From positions 12,208,092 to 12,272,091 of the forward strand of contig OZ023190.1 in assembly GCA_963995505.1 (NCBI GenBank): a DNA stretch of 64,000 nucleotides, in the 5' to 3' direction. The notes under the pieces were generated by a model, which did no database searches, was not told where the DNA came from, and was given only the letters and a program-made list of their open reading frames with translations. Source of the stretch: Hypericum androsaemum (lineage: Eukaryota > Streptophyta > Magnoliopsida > Malpighiales > Hypericaceae). The translations under genes were made by a program, and so were the position numbers. Shown here piece after piece: positions 1 through 11,500 of the stretch; the stretch's first letter is position 1; each line of letters starts with the position of its first letter.

Positions 1-439
1 AATAAAAATTGGTTTAAGTGATAAAAAATTTAAATTTTTTTTGAATTCAATTCTTTTTTACTAATAAAAAGTACATCATTGCTAAATTTGAAGGTGGGAA
101 CAGTTCTCTGTATGGATGTTTTCTTAACTCAACATGAATTACTATAACCTTGGTGAACTAGTAAAAAAATTGTAAAAAATGATATCGAATTCGAGCTCCT
201 AAAAATATAATAATAACAAATAATTATTGGAAGAACTTTCTCACTATTTAAAAATCATATATAGTTCGAATTTGAATTAGTGAATATTCGAACAAGGAAT
301 TACGATTCACGACGGAGACAATATTATATATAACGAAGACTAAACAAATGGAATCAAGGTAGGCAAAAGACAAGGTCAAAAAAATTATGATAATTGCAAA
401 TAACAAGGCCAACCCTCCGCGGATGTCGTAGGTCCCCAC

Positions 440-476
440 CACTGCCCATAAATAACGACCCCATTGGCCAATCAAC
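440..476 (+). promoter_or_regulatory. Possible core promoter of the nicotianamine synthase gene
   Basis: A TATA-like CATAAATA lies at 447-454, about 100 bases before the start codon. CCATTGG and GGCCAATCA follow directly, giving overlapping CCAAT boxes in both orientations. A start site near 480 would leave a leader of about 75 bases. The CCAAT boxes lie downstream of the TATA-like box, which is not the usual order, so this is a weak call. I saw no clear iron-deficiency element. Confidence 0.3.
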
Positions 477-556
477 AGCCATCGACAAAGCTTTCCCCTA
501 GTTTTTTTTAAAAAAAAAGCCCTGAAGAACCATTTCCATTACTTCTTAGTGTCGAC

Positions 557-1692
557 ATGGAGAAGAATTTGATACCCAAAATCACCAGCTTGTACGAGCA
601 AATCTCAACCCTAGACAGCTTCAAGCCCTCCCAAGATGTCGACACTCTCTTCACCCAGCTCGTCCTCACGTGCATGCCTCCGAGCCCCATCGACGTCACA
701 AAGCTCAACCAGGACTTGCAGGAGATGAGGTCCAGGCTTATTAGGCTCTGTGGTGAGGCCGAAGGGCACATGGAGTCTCATTTCTCGACCATTTTGGGTT
801 CTTACAAGAACCCAATTGACCATATTGGAATCTTTCCTTATTACAATAACTACGTCAAGCTTGGACGTCTCGAGTTCAACCTCTTGAAACAACAGTTGAC
901 CAACAACAACTCTAGTGTTGTCCCTAACAAGGTTGCCTTTGTGGGTTCTGGTCCCCTCCCTTTGACTTCCATTGTCCTGGCATCCGAACACCTAACTGAT
1001 GCGACTTTCCACAACTATGACATTGACCCGTCGGCCAATGCCATGGCTTCGAAGTTGGTCGCCTCCCACCCGGACTTGTCCGAAAGGATGTTCTTCCACA
1101 CCACCAACATCATGGACGTGACCGGTGGTTTGAAGGAATTCGACGTGGTGTTCCTCGCGGCCTTGGTAGGGATGGACAAGGAGGAGAAGGTCAAGGTGAT
1201 CGAGCACCTGGCAAAGTACATGGCTCCTGGGTCAATGCTCATGGTTAGAAGTGCTCACGGTGCTAGGGCCTTCCTCTACCCTGTTGTTGACCCTTGTGAC
1301 CTCAAGGGGTTCCAGGTGAGCAATTAATTTTACTGTGGTCACTCCATCACGGAAATTTTGACCGATAAAAATGAAAGAGAAAAGAATACTAAATATCAAA
1401 ATGTTGACCAATAATTATTCAAAAAATTGAAAGTGAAAAAATGTCGAAATCTCATTGATCGAATATATCAAATCATATGCACGAAAATTTCTCGTTGCAG
1501 GTGCTATCAGTGTACCACCCAACTGACGAGGTGATCAACTCGGTGGTGGTGGCTCGCAAGTGCCCGGTTCAGCAGCAATTCTGCCTCGGGATTAACTTCA
1601 ATAGTCCCTCTAAGACGATGCCCTACAAGTGCAATTGCGCTAGTTTCCGAGCCTTCAACCCCATGATGGAGGAACTAGCTATTGAAGATTGA
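557..1692 (+). CDS. NAS: Nicotianamine synthase, two exons
   Basis: The enzyme condenses three S-adenosylmethionine molecules into nicotianamine, a cytosolic chelator that moves iron, zinc, copper and nickel. Exon 1 is 557-1315 (253 codons). The intron, 1316-1500, has GT-AG ends (CAG/GTGAGC and TTGCAG/GTG) and lies in phase 0. Exon 2 is 1501-1692 and ends in TGA, giving 316 residues, close to the usual length of about 320. Family signatures are the block DHIGIFPYYNNYVKL near residue 90, the nucleotide-binding-like segment VAFVGSGPLPLTSIVLA near 125, HNYDID near 152, and APGSMLMVRSAHGARAFLYP near 222. The ATG at 557 is the first in frame and gives the family's usual N terminus (MEKNLI). No frame damage is seen. 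The intron is a point of interest because NAS genes I remember from Arabidopsis are intronless. In gene order it looks like the counterpart of Arabidopsis NAS4. Confidence 0.95.
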
Positions 1693-2024
1693 TACATCAT
1701 TCTCTCTATCTTCTTAATTTTATAATGCTCCGAGGGAGAATATTGGATCTCCGAATTAATTGTCATGTAGTGGTTGTCGGGATACCGAACGATTTCAAAA
1801 AAAAAATTATTCAGGTGTGTTCATGCATGTGTAACAATTATCTACTGCAGTATGTTTATGCATTAGTGTCTGGTCCAATATTTTTCTGGTTTATGTGCTA
1901 TTACTCAAATCTGTCTAACCATTATTGTCGACCACCACATACTAGTACTTCTTTTGAAAGAGGGCTTGTGCTTGTACGTGTCCTCTATTTTGTGTTGTTG
2001 TTGTACTTATTATGATCGTAAATT

Positions 2025-2030
2025 AATAAA
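2025..2030 (+). terminator. Candidate poly(A) signal of the NAS gene
   Basis: AATAAA occurs about 330 bases after the NAS stop codon in an AT-rich stretch. It is the first canonical hexamer downstream. The stretch 1693-2024 shows no other gene and is best read as 3' untranslated region. Confidence 0.35.
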
Positions 2031-2226
2031 TTTGGTATTCTGAGTTACTATTTATATGTACCTCTCTCATAAAGAAGTTATAATTTATTTTTTTATTTTA
2101 TTTTATAAGTCAACGTTGTATTTCATCAAGAGATCACCAAAGTACATCAAAGGTTGCAGATAATGCTTATCATAAGCGACGCGGAGATAAACACTATCTA
2201 TAACGAACACCAAAATATCACCAAAA

Positions 2227-2864
2227 TAGGGATGGCAGAAATACGCATACCATGTGGGTCGGGCCCTACCCTTACCCTGTGGGTCAATGGTCTGTTGATT
2301 TTGACTGGGTCCAGGATAAGGTATGGGTATGAGTATGGGTCCACTTTTAGAGTAGGGATCTAGGGTAGGTATGAATCCTATGGATTCATATCATAACCTT
2401 ACCATTTTACCCTACTTTGGACCATACCCTAGATAGACCCTTGTAAGATCCTAAATAGACCCATTTATCTCTATTTTTTACTTTATAAATTGTCATAGAT
2501 TTCTCAAATATTCTAAAATATGATTTATGTTATTGACTCCAAATTCGAGGTACATATAATTCTAATTTTTTTTATTGATATACTAATAATTTCATGATTA
2601 ATCTTCACATATTAGTTATGATTTATTTGAATTATATATATATAATTAAAATTTTGTGTCTAAAAAATTATCTTGCATTTAATTTGAGGGTCGGACCCTG
2701 CAGACCCTATAGACACTGCAGACTCTAAAAGTAAGGGTATGTGTCTAGTAATAAAATTTTTCGAGGGTCCAGGGATAAGATATGGGTCCAATTTTCGAAA
2801 CTAAAGTATGGGTAAGGTCCTACTGATACCCTACCCTATCCTACCCTACCCATCGTCATCCTTA
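2227..2864. mobile_element. hAT-type non-autonomous element with 8-bp target duplication
   Basis: The ends read TAGGGATGGC and GTCATCCTTA, imperfect terminal inverted repeats (8 of 10). They are flanked by an exact 8-bp direct repeat CACCAAAA at 2219-2226 and 2865-2872. Subterminal regions are rich in short GGGTA/TACCC units in opposite orientations, which is usual for plant hAT elements. At 638 bp with no coding capacity it is non-autonomous. The neighbourhood holds several CACCAAAA-like strings, so the duplication could partly be chance. Confidence 0.6.
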
Positions 2865-2872
2865 CACCAAAA

Positions 2873-5283
2873 TACACCAAAAATATACCAAAGGAGGGTC
2901 ACAACACCACCACGTAAAGAAATCTATATTTGCTTCTCTCATTTGTATTGTTTAACATTCATAAAACTCGAATCTAAAACCGCCTAAAGAAATCTAAGTT
3001 TTTAAAACAGCTCTCATTAATTTCTACTCAATATTTATTTGAAAGCAGGATTCCATGATTGTACCGTATTCAATCAATATTTTCTGTTCCGAATCCCTAG
3101 CTACTTTTCGTTCGATTAAGAGAAACAGAAGATATTTATTATGTGGGCTCTTGAAGGGTGACATAATATATGATACAATTGTTTAGTTGATTCATAATAA
3201 AAAATGTATTCTCTAGATTTAATTAATATATTTTATATTCGTTACAGAACTCAAATCCCTTCTTCAACCGAGGTTTTAAGATCACGATGATAACAATAAT
3301 GATGTCTTGTAAGAATCATGGGACTTCCCCATTGGGTTAAGCAAGGTTAAAAACATTCGTGTTAAAAAAACATTATCTTGCGACAATAATGTAACTCCGA
3401 CAGCGACGCAGGTAACGATCCCCGCGACAGCGATCAGTTGGAACCACTAAGACACAATCTGATAACTCGACGCCAAAATTTCAGGTCGCAATTGAAGAAT
3501 AAAACAGCGGGGAACTGTGATGATAATTAAATGGAGGGCTTGATTGATGTTGATTGCCTTTGTACTTATCTCCTACGTTGTTTTTTTCAAAAATTATTTT
3601 GTCATCCTCTCTATTTGGTTTCTGTTGTAGGTAAACGCCAAAACGAACTTAGGAATGGGTCCGGAGTGGTCGTCCCAAAAATGATCGAATGAATAGGTAA
3701 AGATGGAAGAAATATGGGGAACAAGAAGAGAAGAATTAGATTAGAATAGGTAGGAGAGAAAAGAATTGGTGGAGAAGCAAGAACTTTATTGATAAAAATT
3801 AAGGGGAAAAGGAAAGGAGAAACATAAAACATAAAAGCTAAAAAGTTAGGTTGATAATTGATGTGTTGCTTTGTTTGTAGGTCCCCATCGCCTATTCCCA
3901 AGTTCTCATTATATAGAAAAAATTAACCCAAGTCCAATACAAAAAATCCTAGGCCGTATTCAAAATAGGAAAATATAAATTGCTTCCGGCCTAATCTGAA
4001 AAAACTTAAACTATCGAATTTGGAAAAGTTATAAATTACAAAGTTGTAGATCTCTGTCTTCTCTTTCTGTGACTTTTAGAATTGTGTCAATCCGATATTT
4101 GAGCCGAAAGCTACGACCTTTTTACCAAAACAGGTTCAGCAAATTCGCGAATTAATTTTTTGCTCCAATAGTTTTCCTACGAGGCTTCGAGGAGGAAAAC
4201 AGGTCCTTCGGCTTCAGTGAAGGACTCAGATCTTTTTGTTGAGTTTGAAGGTCCTTCATGTTTAGCGGGATGGAGATTTCATTTTTTTTTTACTTTGAAC
4301 AGGGTTTTTGAATGTCACTGATCACTTCATTTTTCTCCTTTTAATTTGCTAGAAATTTGAAAATGCAGAGAAAAGGGGGTTATTTATATTACGACCCAAG
4401 AAGAGGCTCCGAGCAAGCTGTGGCCGAATGGTTTGCATTTTCTGAGGGATGGAAAAAAATCCAAATCTTAGAGATCGTGTCCTCATCTTACCCCATAGAT
4501 CTAGGATCTATTGAGTCTTGGGTAGGATATGAGAAAAGGTCTATTTATACAGAGATGGTGTGGGTCTGAACAGGATCCATATGAACCGAAATTTTGATCC
4601 TATTAATTAGACCCTACCCCAATTAACTCTAGTTATATCCTTAGACTCATACCTATTATAATACTAAAATAATTATAATACATTCGCAAAAAAATAGCCC
4701 ACAAAAAAAAGGTGCCAGCTTAAAAAAAACTAGTTGTTGACTGAAAAAAGTATATTAAATTGGTTGCATGAGACCATGAAAAAATGGTAATTTGCTAACA
4801 ATATGTTTATCAAGTTTCTCTGATGTTTTTAAGATTTAACATCTTTTTTTTCAGACGAATTCAACAGAATGTAGCAAATAGTGTGGAATATGCTTTAGTT
4901 ATTGATGATGTCGATATCGAAGTTTCACGTATATATAATACTGAACTTTTTCTATTGAAATGTAAAATATTATATGATTAATTAAGTATATTAAATTGGA
5001 TGATTAGATGTAGAAACTACCGAAAAGAGTTAGATTACAAGACCAAGAAGACTTGTCATGAAGCCGCTTCAAACTTTAGCATGAAATAGTTTTGAAGTTG
5101 AAACTTTAAATTATTTAAGAACACTTATATGTTTTTTTTTATTGACTTCACAGTCGCATATATTTTTTTTATGTTGTGATCAACAAGCATTTGAACCACA
5201 CTTATTTATTAGTTTAGAGTTTATTCTCAATTTAATTTGATGTTAGCATTATATTTTTATAACAATTCATGTTAATTTTTTAA
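2873..5283. other. AT-rich intergenic stretch, no gene recognised
   Basis: Open frames here are short and belong to no family I recognise. The segment 4430-4680 has repeated GGATC and GACCCTA-like words resembling hAT subterminal sequence. I found no clear boundaries. Confidence 0.4.
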
Positions 5284-6090
5284 GGATAAATTATCCTCAA
5301 GTTCCTGACCTTTGGTCACCCTCCCCCTAGGGTCCCTGGTTTTTGGAAAATAATTTTTCCGTCCTAAGTTTTGATGACAATAGACTCTCGGGTCCCTAGA
5401 GTCGGAATATTCTCTTTTTCTCCGGTGAATCCCTACTTGAAATGACCAAAATACCACTCTCACTTAAAATAAAAAAATTATTTCCTTCTTCCTTCCCCTT
5501 CTTCTTCCTCCCACCTCATCTTCATCCTCCCAACCTTCAACCACAACTCAAAACCAAAAAACTTTAGTGAGAATTAAAACTTATTTGAAGAATTCTAATT
5601 TTAAAAACTTTAATTTTAATTAGAACACCCAACATAGAAACAACCCAATAATAAAAAACCAAACTCCCAGTAAACATTCAACCTTCAAATCGAATTAGAA
5701 AACCTTCATACTCAGTAATCAATTAAACATTTATAATGGCTTTCCAACAACAACAAGCTCTCAACTTTTGATTTTCTACTCCTCCTTAACTCCACCTTCA
5801 AATCCTTACCCAGCAATAAAAAATGTACCAACGATCCACACCCCTCCATATTCTACCAACCAATCAATCATACACAGAAAACCAGAAACACTATAGAAAG
5901 ATTGGAACTTGGCCATGAAATCAAAGAGATCACAGTAAAGACAGCGACTTTGACATGGGAGAGAATCAAGCAAGCCCAATAACAAGAAATTCAAAGTAAA
6001 TTGGCGTCCCTCTCTGCCTCCTCCTTCTGCCTCTTGCGTTCCTTCCACCTCAAGACCCTCTCTTTCTCCCCCACACCCCTCCATCCCCCA

Positions 6091-6201
6091 TGGAAGACAA
6101 CTTCTTCTCCTCGGATGACAGCTTCAAGCCGCCCGCAGTTTGAGGAGGACGAGGAGGAGGACTACGACGTGGACAAGCATTACTTGGTTCCCGTCGACTG
6201 G
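6091..6201 (+). pseudogene. Possible captured exon, acidic N terminus then YLVPVDW
   Basis: An ATG at 6091 opens a frame reading MEDNFFSSDDSFKPPA. A one-frame slip then continues into an acidic run and the words DVDKHYLVPVDW. The last part is reminiscent of the start of DUSP domains in plant ubiquitin-specific proteases, which read YxVPxxWW, but the match is short. Codon composition is GC-rich compared with the AT-rich element around it. It lies inside long-TIR element A, so it is probably a captured piece and not a gene. Confidence 0.25.
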
Positions 6202-6304
6202 GTTTGTGTTGGTTTATGATTTTAGGGCTTAAAGGTTGGGAATTTTTTGTTGTGGGTGAGGATAGGAATTGTGTGGAGTTAGAATGGAGATTTTTTTTGT
6301 GAGA

Positions 6305-6405
6305 TTTAAAGTATTTTCACAATTTTGGATCTTAGACGGTCATGGGATTTGATCCTCCCACCTCATGCTTAAGAACTGACACAGTATCCATTAGACCATA
6401 CATGA
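6305..6405 (-). repeat. tRNA-like (SINE-type) segment
   Basis: Read on the minus strand, GGTCTAATGGATACTG resembles a Pol III A box. GGATCAAATCCCA about 45 bases later resembles a B box. The spacing fits a tRNA-derived head, but there is no complete cloverleaf and no CCA end. Boundaries are approximate. Confidence 0.3.
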
Positions 6406-6465
6406 GTTGGTAGAATGGGGATGTTTGGCGGTGAAGTTTAGGGGAGTTTATTTTTTTTTGGGTAT

Positions 6466-6611
6466 GTGGACAAACTTGAACTTACCAACGATCTCCGTGG
6501 AAGCCCTATCTCCTGGAAGCCTGGCGGCTCGCCGATGGCGGCATCCCCATCGTGGTCGTGGGCCCCACCGCCCATGCCGAGGAACCCCGCTAATCTCTTG
6601 AAGAATTGCAT
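6466..6611 (-). pseudogene. Captured 5' exon of an uncharacterised plant gene
   Basis: On the minus strand a start at 6611 opens MQFFKRLAGFLGMGGG, an acidic His/Asp-rich stretch, then GLPRRS. I remember a family of uncharacterised plant proteins beginning with a similar RIAGFLGF core and followed by LPRRGFSV. The frame is lost after about 48 residues near 6466. The piece is GC-rich and lies inside element A. Assignment to that family is from memory and uncertain. Confidence 0.3.
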
Positions 6612-7261
6612 CGCTCCCAGGGCCACCCAACCCTCTTCGCATATTATGGGATTTAGCGAGTGGAATTGGATCCGCTGCGCCTGCGAGGTTTCTATTTTCC
6701 GTCGCCTCCTCCTCGGGCGTTTGTTCTTTTTGTCAATCTCTATTTGGAACTCGCTGGTTAATGGCGTCCCACCTTCTTCCTTGGACTTTGAATTTAATTT
6801 CTGATATGATGCTTATTATGGAGAAAAACTATCTGGGTGATGATTTAATTAGGGGTTGTTTCCGATCTGGGTTGTTTCGGGTGTTCTAATTAAAATTAAA
6901 GTTTTTAGAATTAGGGTTCTTCAAATTTTAATTCTTTCTAATTAGTTTTAATTTTTACTAAAAATTTTTGGTTTTGAGTTGTGGTTGAAGGTTGGAGGAT
7001 GGAGATGAGGTGGGAGGAAGAAAAAGGGGAAGGAAGAAGGAAAGAGATTTTTTATTTTTAAGCGGGAGGGATATTTTGGTCATTTCAAGTGGGGGTTCAC
7101 CCGAGAAAAAGAAATATTCTGGCTCCAGGGACCCGAGAGTTTATTATCATCAAAACTTAGAGATGGAAAAATTATTTTCCAAAAGCCAGGGATCCTAGAG
7201 GGAGGGTGACCAAAGGTCAGGGACTTGAAGATAATTTGCCCATTTTTATTATATTATATTG

Positions 7262-7480
7262 AAATGATAAAAGTATGTTGTAAAACAATAGGTCTACGTT
7301 TAGACCTAGAATTCGGGGAGGGTATGAATCTTCGTTTGGATCCTAGAATTCGGGTCTGGATCCTTATTCGAAAAATTTATAGGGTTGAGAGTAGAGTTTG
7401 AATCTTACATCAAAATCTAAATATAGTTTTGAATCCTATAGATTCTTACCCTACCCTATCCATTACCACTCCTATATTTT
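7262..7480. repeat. Relic with hAT-like subterminal words
   Basis: Several GGATC and GGGTA-like words occur, and the stretch ends CCCTACCCTATCCATTACCACTCCTA, much like the right end of the hAT element at 2227-2864. No matching left end or target duplication was found. MULE A may have inserted into this older element, with 4430-4680 as its other half. Confidence 0.25.
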
Positions 7481-7860
7481 ATTGTCTAGCCCACCACTTC
7501 ACAAACTAATTAGGAGAATAAATTATGTAAGTTTTACAATACAATCCCAAGTCCCAACGTTAAAAATCTTGATTAGCAACGGTAATTGGCCAATGCAAGC
7601 CTAAAAACTTTATGGTGGTCCCTCCATACCAAGTCATTTGATGACTTGGTATATTTTTACCAATCAATTAGTGAGATGTGGACAAATGAGATCACCTCTT
7701 ATAATCTAGTCACATGAATATTTAAGGTATAAAATCTTACAATTAATAAATAAAAATTGTCAAAAAATATAGATTAAATAGCTTAGCTTGATTCTATGAT
7801 AATTTAAGTTAATTTTCCTTTTTAGGGGAAAGAGAATTTGTTAAAAATATTTATACTACT

Positions 7861-8539
7861 TGTTGGAAAAGCTTGAATGAAAATTCAATGCAAAGCCCAA
7901 AGTGGAAAGGCCCAAAGTGGGAAGCCCAAAAGGGAAAAGGAAAGTGCAATCCCACATTGGAAAGTGGCACCAACATTTCCTTGTTTATAAGGAGAAACTC
8001 CTTGTTGGCTAGGAAATGAGTTGACCAAATAGAAGGATAGCCAACTCGGACCGCGGCGAGGATGGTGCGTAGCACCATTCGAGCACGAGCACGCGCACTG
8101 GACGCAGGTCGCAATGGGCGCTTTGTGGCGCACTTGGCACTTCGCACGAAGGGATCTGGCTGCCTGCCTGAGTTACATCTCTTCGGAAGTGCCTTGTGCT
8201 CTTCCAACGCCTATAAATAGCCCTCTCCCCTCATTTGCAAACCATCACAGCAGCAAGTGCATTCCATAAGCATTGTTGTCTTCTCCTCTCCCCCCGTTCT
8301 TCACTTACAAATAGTCCGTCCGAAAGTTCTTGGTATATAAGGGTTCGCCCGAAAATTTCGAGATACATGTGCAACATTCTTGGAAATGTCTGAACAGTCG
8401 TTGTATCTTGGGGACGATTGCCGTAGCCCGTACCGCAATAAAATATACGGGGCAATCTCGTCTTACGGAGAAAGTGTCCAACACTTGCCTCGACTACCGT
8501 AGATCCTAATCAAGTACACCGAACCCTCCGAACACAACA
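7861..8539 (+). repeat. Left LTR of copia element 1
   Basis: The LTR is 679 bp. TATA box CCTATAAATAG is at 8211-8221, and AATAAA at 8437-8442 is a likely poly(A) signal. It is about 210 bases shorter than the right LTR. It differs by a block near 8060-8160, where the right copy has extra GC-rich sequence. Confidence 0.9.
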
Positions 8540-8555
8540 ATCGTAAGACGAGATT
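8454..8555 (+). promoter_or_regulatory. LTR segment complementary to the primer-binding position
   Basis: AATCTCGTCTTACG at 8454-8467 is the exact reverse complement of CGTAAGACGAGATT at 8542-8555, which starts three bases after the left LTR. The right LTR carries the same word at 13817-13830. The segment after the LTR does not match the initiator-Met tRNA site used by copia element 2. The RNA could fold into a stem with a 74-base loop or use an LTR-derived primer. Confidence 0.6.
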
Positions 8556-8556
8556 C

Positions 8557-11500
8557 GTGTACTTAAAGATAGCATCGTCAAGCACCGTAGCACTGACAAC
8601 GGTACCAGGAACTGTCCACGCCGAAAGGCCAGCAAAGTTCAACGGTACCGAGTTCAAGAGGTGGCAACAGAAGATGATGTTCTATCTGACCACGCTCAAC
8701 CTAGTTCGGTTCCTGAAAGAGGAAGCACCGAAGATAGCAGAAAATGAGACGGATCAACGAAAGATTAACGCTCTCGACGCGTGGAGTCACAGGGACTTCC
8801 TGTGCCGGAACTACGTCCTGAATGGACTAGACAACATGCTCTACAACATCTACGCGGTAGCCGAGACCGCTAAGGAGCTGTGGAGTTCACTCAAGAAGAA
8901 GTACAAAATGGAGGATGCCGGGACGAAGAAATTTATCATCGGACGATTCCTCGACTTCAAGATGGTGGACTCCAAGAAGGTCATCGACTAAGTGCAGGAG
9001 TTGCAGCTGATCCTTCACGAGATCCAAGCCGAAGGGATGCAACTCAGCGAGTCCTTCCAAGTAGCTGCGATGATCGAGAAGCTCCCCCCGCTCTGGAAGG
9101 ACTTCAAGAGCTATCTCAAGCACAAGAGGAAGAACATGGGCCTAGAAGACCTGATAGTGAGACTTAGGATCGAGGAAGACAACTTAAAGTCCGAAGTCAA
9201 GCAAGGCAAGGCAAACTCTGAGACCACCGTGCACCTCGCCGAGGGAAAAGGTGGCATGAAGAGGAAGAAGTCCGGGGATAAGCAGGAGAAGCAAGAGCCC
9301 AAGAAGAAAAAGAACAAGAAGATCAAGGGCGACTGCTACAACTGCGGCAAACCCAGCCACATGGCTAAGGACTGTCGCCAGCCAAAGAAGGATGACCAAG
9401 GAAAGGCTAACCTAGCTGAAGACTCGTCCGCAATGGATCTGTCAGCCGTGGTGTTTGAAGCCAACCTGGTGGACAATCTGAGAGAGTGGTTCGTGGACAC
9501 AGGAGCTACCCGCCACGTCTGCTCAGACAAGGAGATGTTCTCGAACTATATCCTGATCACCGGCCGAAAGCAGTTCATGGGAAACTCTGCAACGTCCAAG
9601 ATCGTCGGTCTGGGTAAGGTGGTCCTGAAGCTGACCTCAGGAAAGGAGCTGACCCTCAAGGATGTGCTGCATGTCCCAGACATCCGTAAGAACTTAGTTT
9701 CGGGCTCACTGTTAAGCAAAGCCGATCTTAAGCTTATATTTGAGGCTGATAAGTTTGTACTGACCAAAGCGGGTCAATTCATAGGAAAGGGTTATCTAGA
9801 AAAGGGGCTATTTAAGATGAATGTAATAACTGTACATTGTACCTTTAACGATAAAAATAAAGTTAACGCTTCTTCTTACTTGGCCGAGTGTTCTAATTTA
9901 TGGCATGGTAGATTAGGACACGTAAATTTAAACTCGCTAAGAAAGTTAGTAAGTTTAAACTTATTACCGAATCTAGAGTTCAACCCATCTGATAAATGTG
10001 AAGTATGTGTGGAGGCTAAAATGACCAAAGCACCTTTCCATTCGGTGGAAAGAAGTACTACGCCTTTAGAGTTAATTCATACGGATACTTGCGATATGAA
10101 ACACATGCAAACTAAAGGCGGGAAGAAATACTTCATCACGTTTATCGATGACTGCACGAGATATTGTTACGTATATCTGCTAAAGGGCAAAGACGAAGCT
10201 CTTGATGCTTTTAAGAGATATAAGAATGAGGTTGAAAATCAACTCAGCATAAAAATCAAAATGATCTGAAGTGATCGAGGGGGAGAATATGTAGCTCCGT
10301 TTGATGAACTCTGTCAAGAACATGGCATTATTCATCAGACGATTACTCCATACTCACCTAAATCGAATGGCGTAGCTGAACGCAAAAATCGAACTCTTAA
10401 GGAGATGATGAACGCTATGTTGATTATCTCGGGCCTACCCCAGAACATGTGGGGGGAAGCTGTACTCTCAGCTAACCACATTCTAAACAAGTTGCCACAC
10501 AAAAAAAGGGATAAAACCCCATATAAACTATGGAAAGGGAGGAAGCCTTCCTACGGTTACCTTAAAGTGTGGGGGTGCCTAGCAAAGGTCGAAGTACCTA
10601 AGCCTAAGCAGGTGAGAATAGGACCCAAGACCATTGATTGCATCTTTATCGGATATGCGCAAAATAGTAGTGCTTATCGATTTTTGGTGCATAAATCTGA
10701 AAACCCTGAGATAAATGCGGGAATGGTCATAGAATCAAGGAACGCAACGTTCTTTGAGAATAGCTTTCCTAATAAGGAAAGATAGGAAGGAAGTCCAAAG
10801 AAAATGGCTCACGAGACTACGCAAGGGTCAAATCAGGAAGATGATGAACCTAGACGTAGTAAATGGATGAAGGTAACCAAATCCTTTGGTCTGGATTATC
10901 TAACCTATGCGTTAGAAGATGAACCCAGGACAATCCAAGAGGCATTGTCCAGTCCATATGCTCCTCTCTGTAAGGAAGCTATCAATAGTGAGATAGAATC
11001 CATTATGCAAAACCACACGTGAGAAATCGTGGATCTCCCACCGGGCTGCAAACCTTTGGGATGCAGGTGGATCCTAAAAAGAAAATACAAAGCTGATGGA
11101 TCAATCGACAAGTATAAAGCTCGATTGGTAGCTAAGGGGTTCAAACAGAAGGAGGAACATGATTTCTTTGACACGTATTCACCGGTCACAAGAATCACAT
11201 CAATTAGAGTACTCATAGCTATTGCGGCACTCTATAACCTCGAGATCCACCAAATGGACGTAAAAATAGCTTTCCTAAATGGAGAACTGGAAGAGGAGAT
11301 ATACATGGAGTAACCTGAAGGGTTTGTGGCTCCTGGTCAAGAGCATAAAGTGTGTCGGCTAGTCAAGTCACTATACGAGCTAAAACAAGCGCCGAAACAG
11401 TGGCACGAGAAATTTGACAGGACAATACTGTCGAATGGATTTAAGATCAATGAGTGCGATAAATGTGTTTACATTAAGGGCACACCTGAAGCTTACGTAA

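Larger units (their letters stand above)
5284..7241. mobile_element. MULE-like long-TIR element A
   Basis: The two ends are inverted copies over roughly 360 bases. The outer words are GGATAAATTATCCTCAAG on the left and CTTGAAGATAATTTGCCC on the right, followed by shared blocks such as GGTCACCCTCC and TCCTCCCACCTCATC. The same terminal block recurs in elements B, C, D and E of this window, and E has an exact 9-bp duplication that marks it as Mutator-like. Flanks here (ATTTTTTAA and ATTTTTATT) match only in part. The interior (about 5750-6830) has GC-rich, gene-like pieces in both directions, so this is a gene-fragment carrier with no transposase. Confidence 0.7.

Noticed and set aside
5275..7250. 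9-bp target duplication for MULE A
   Set aside because: ATTTTTTAA and ATTTTTATT differ at two or three positions in T-rich DNA, so I do not claim it. The same holds for B, C, D and F.
4430..7480. One hAT element hosting MULE A
   Set aside because: The two halves share word style, but I could not find matching ends or an 8-bp duplication.
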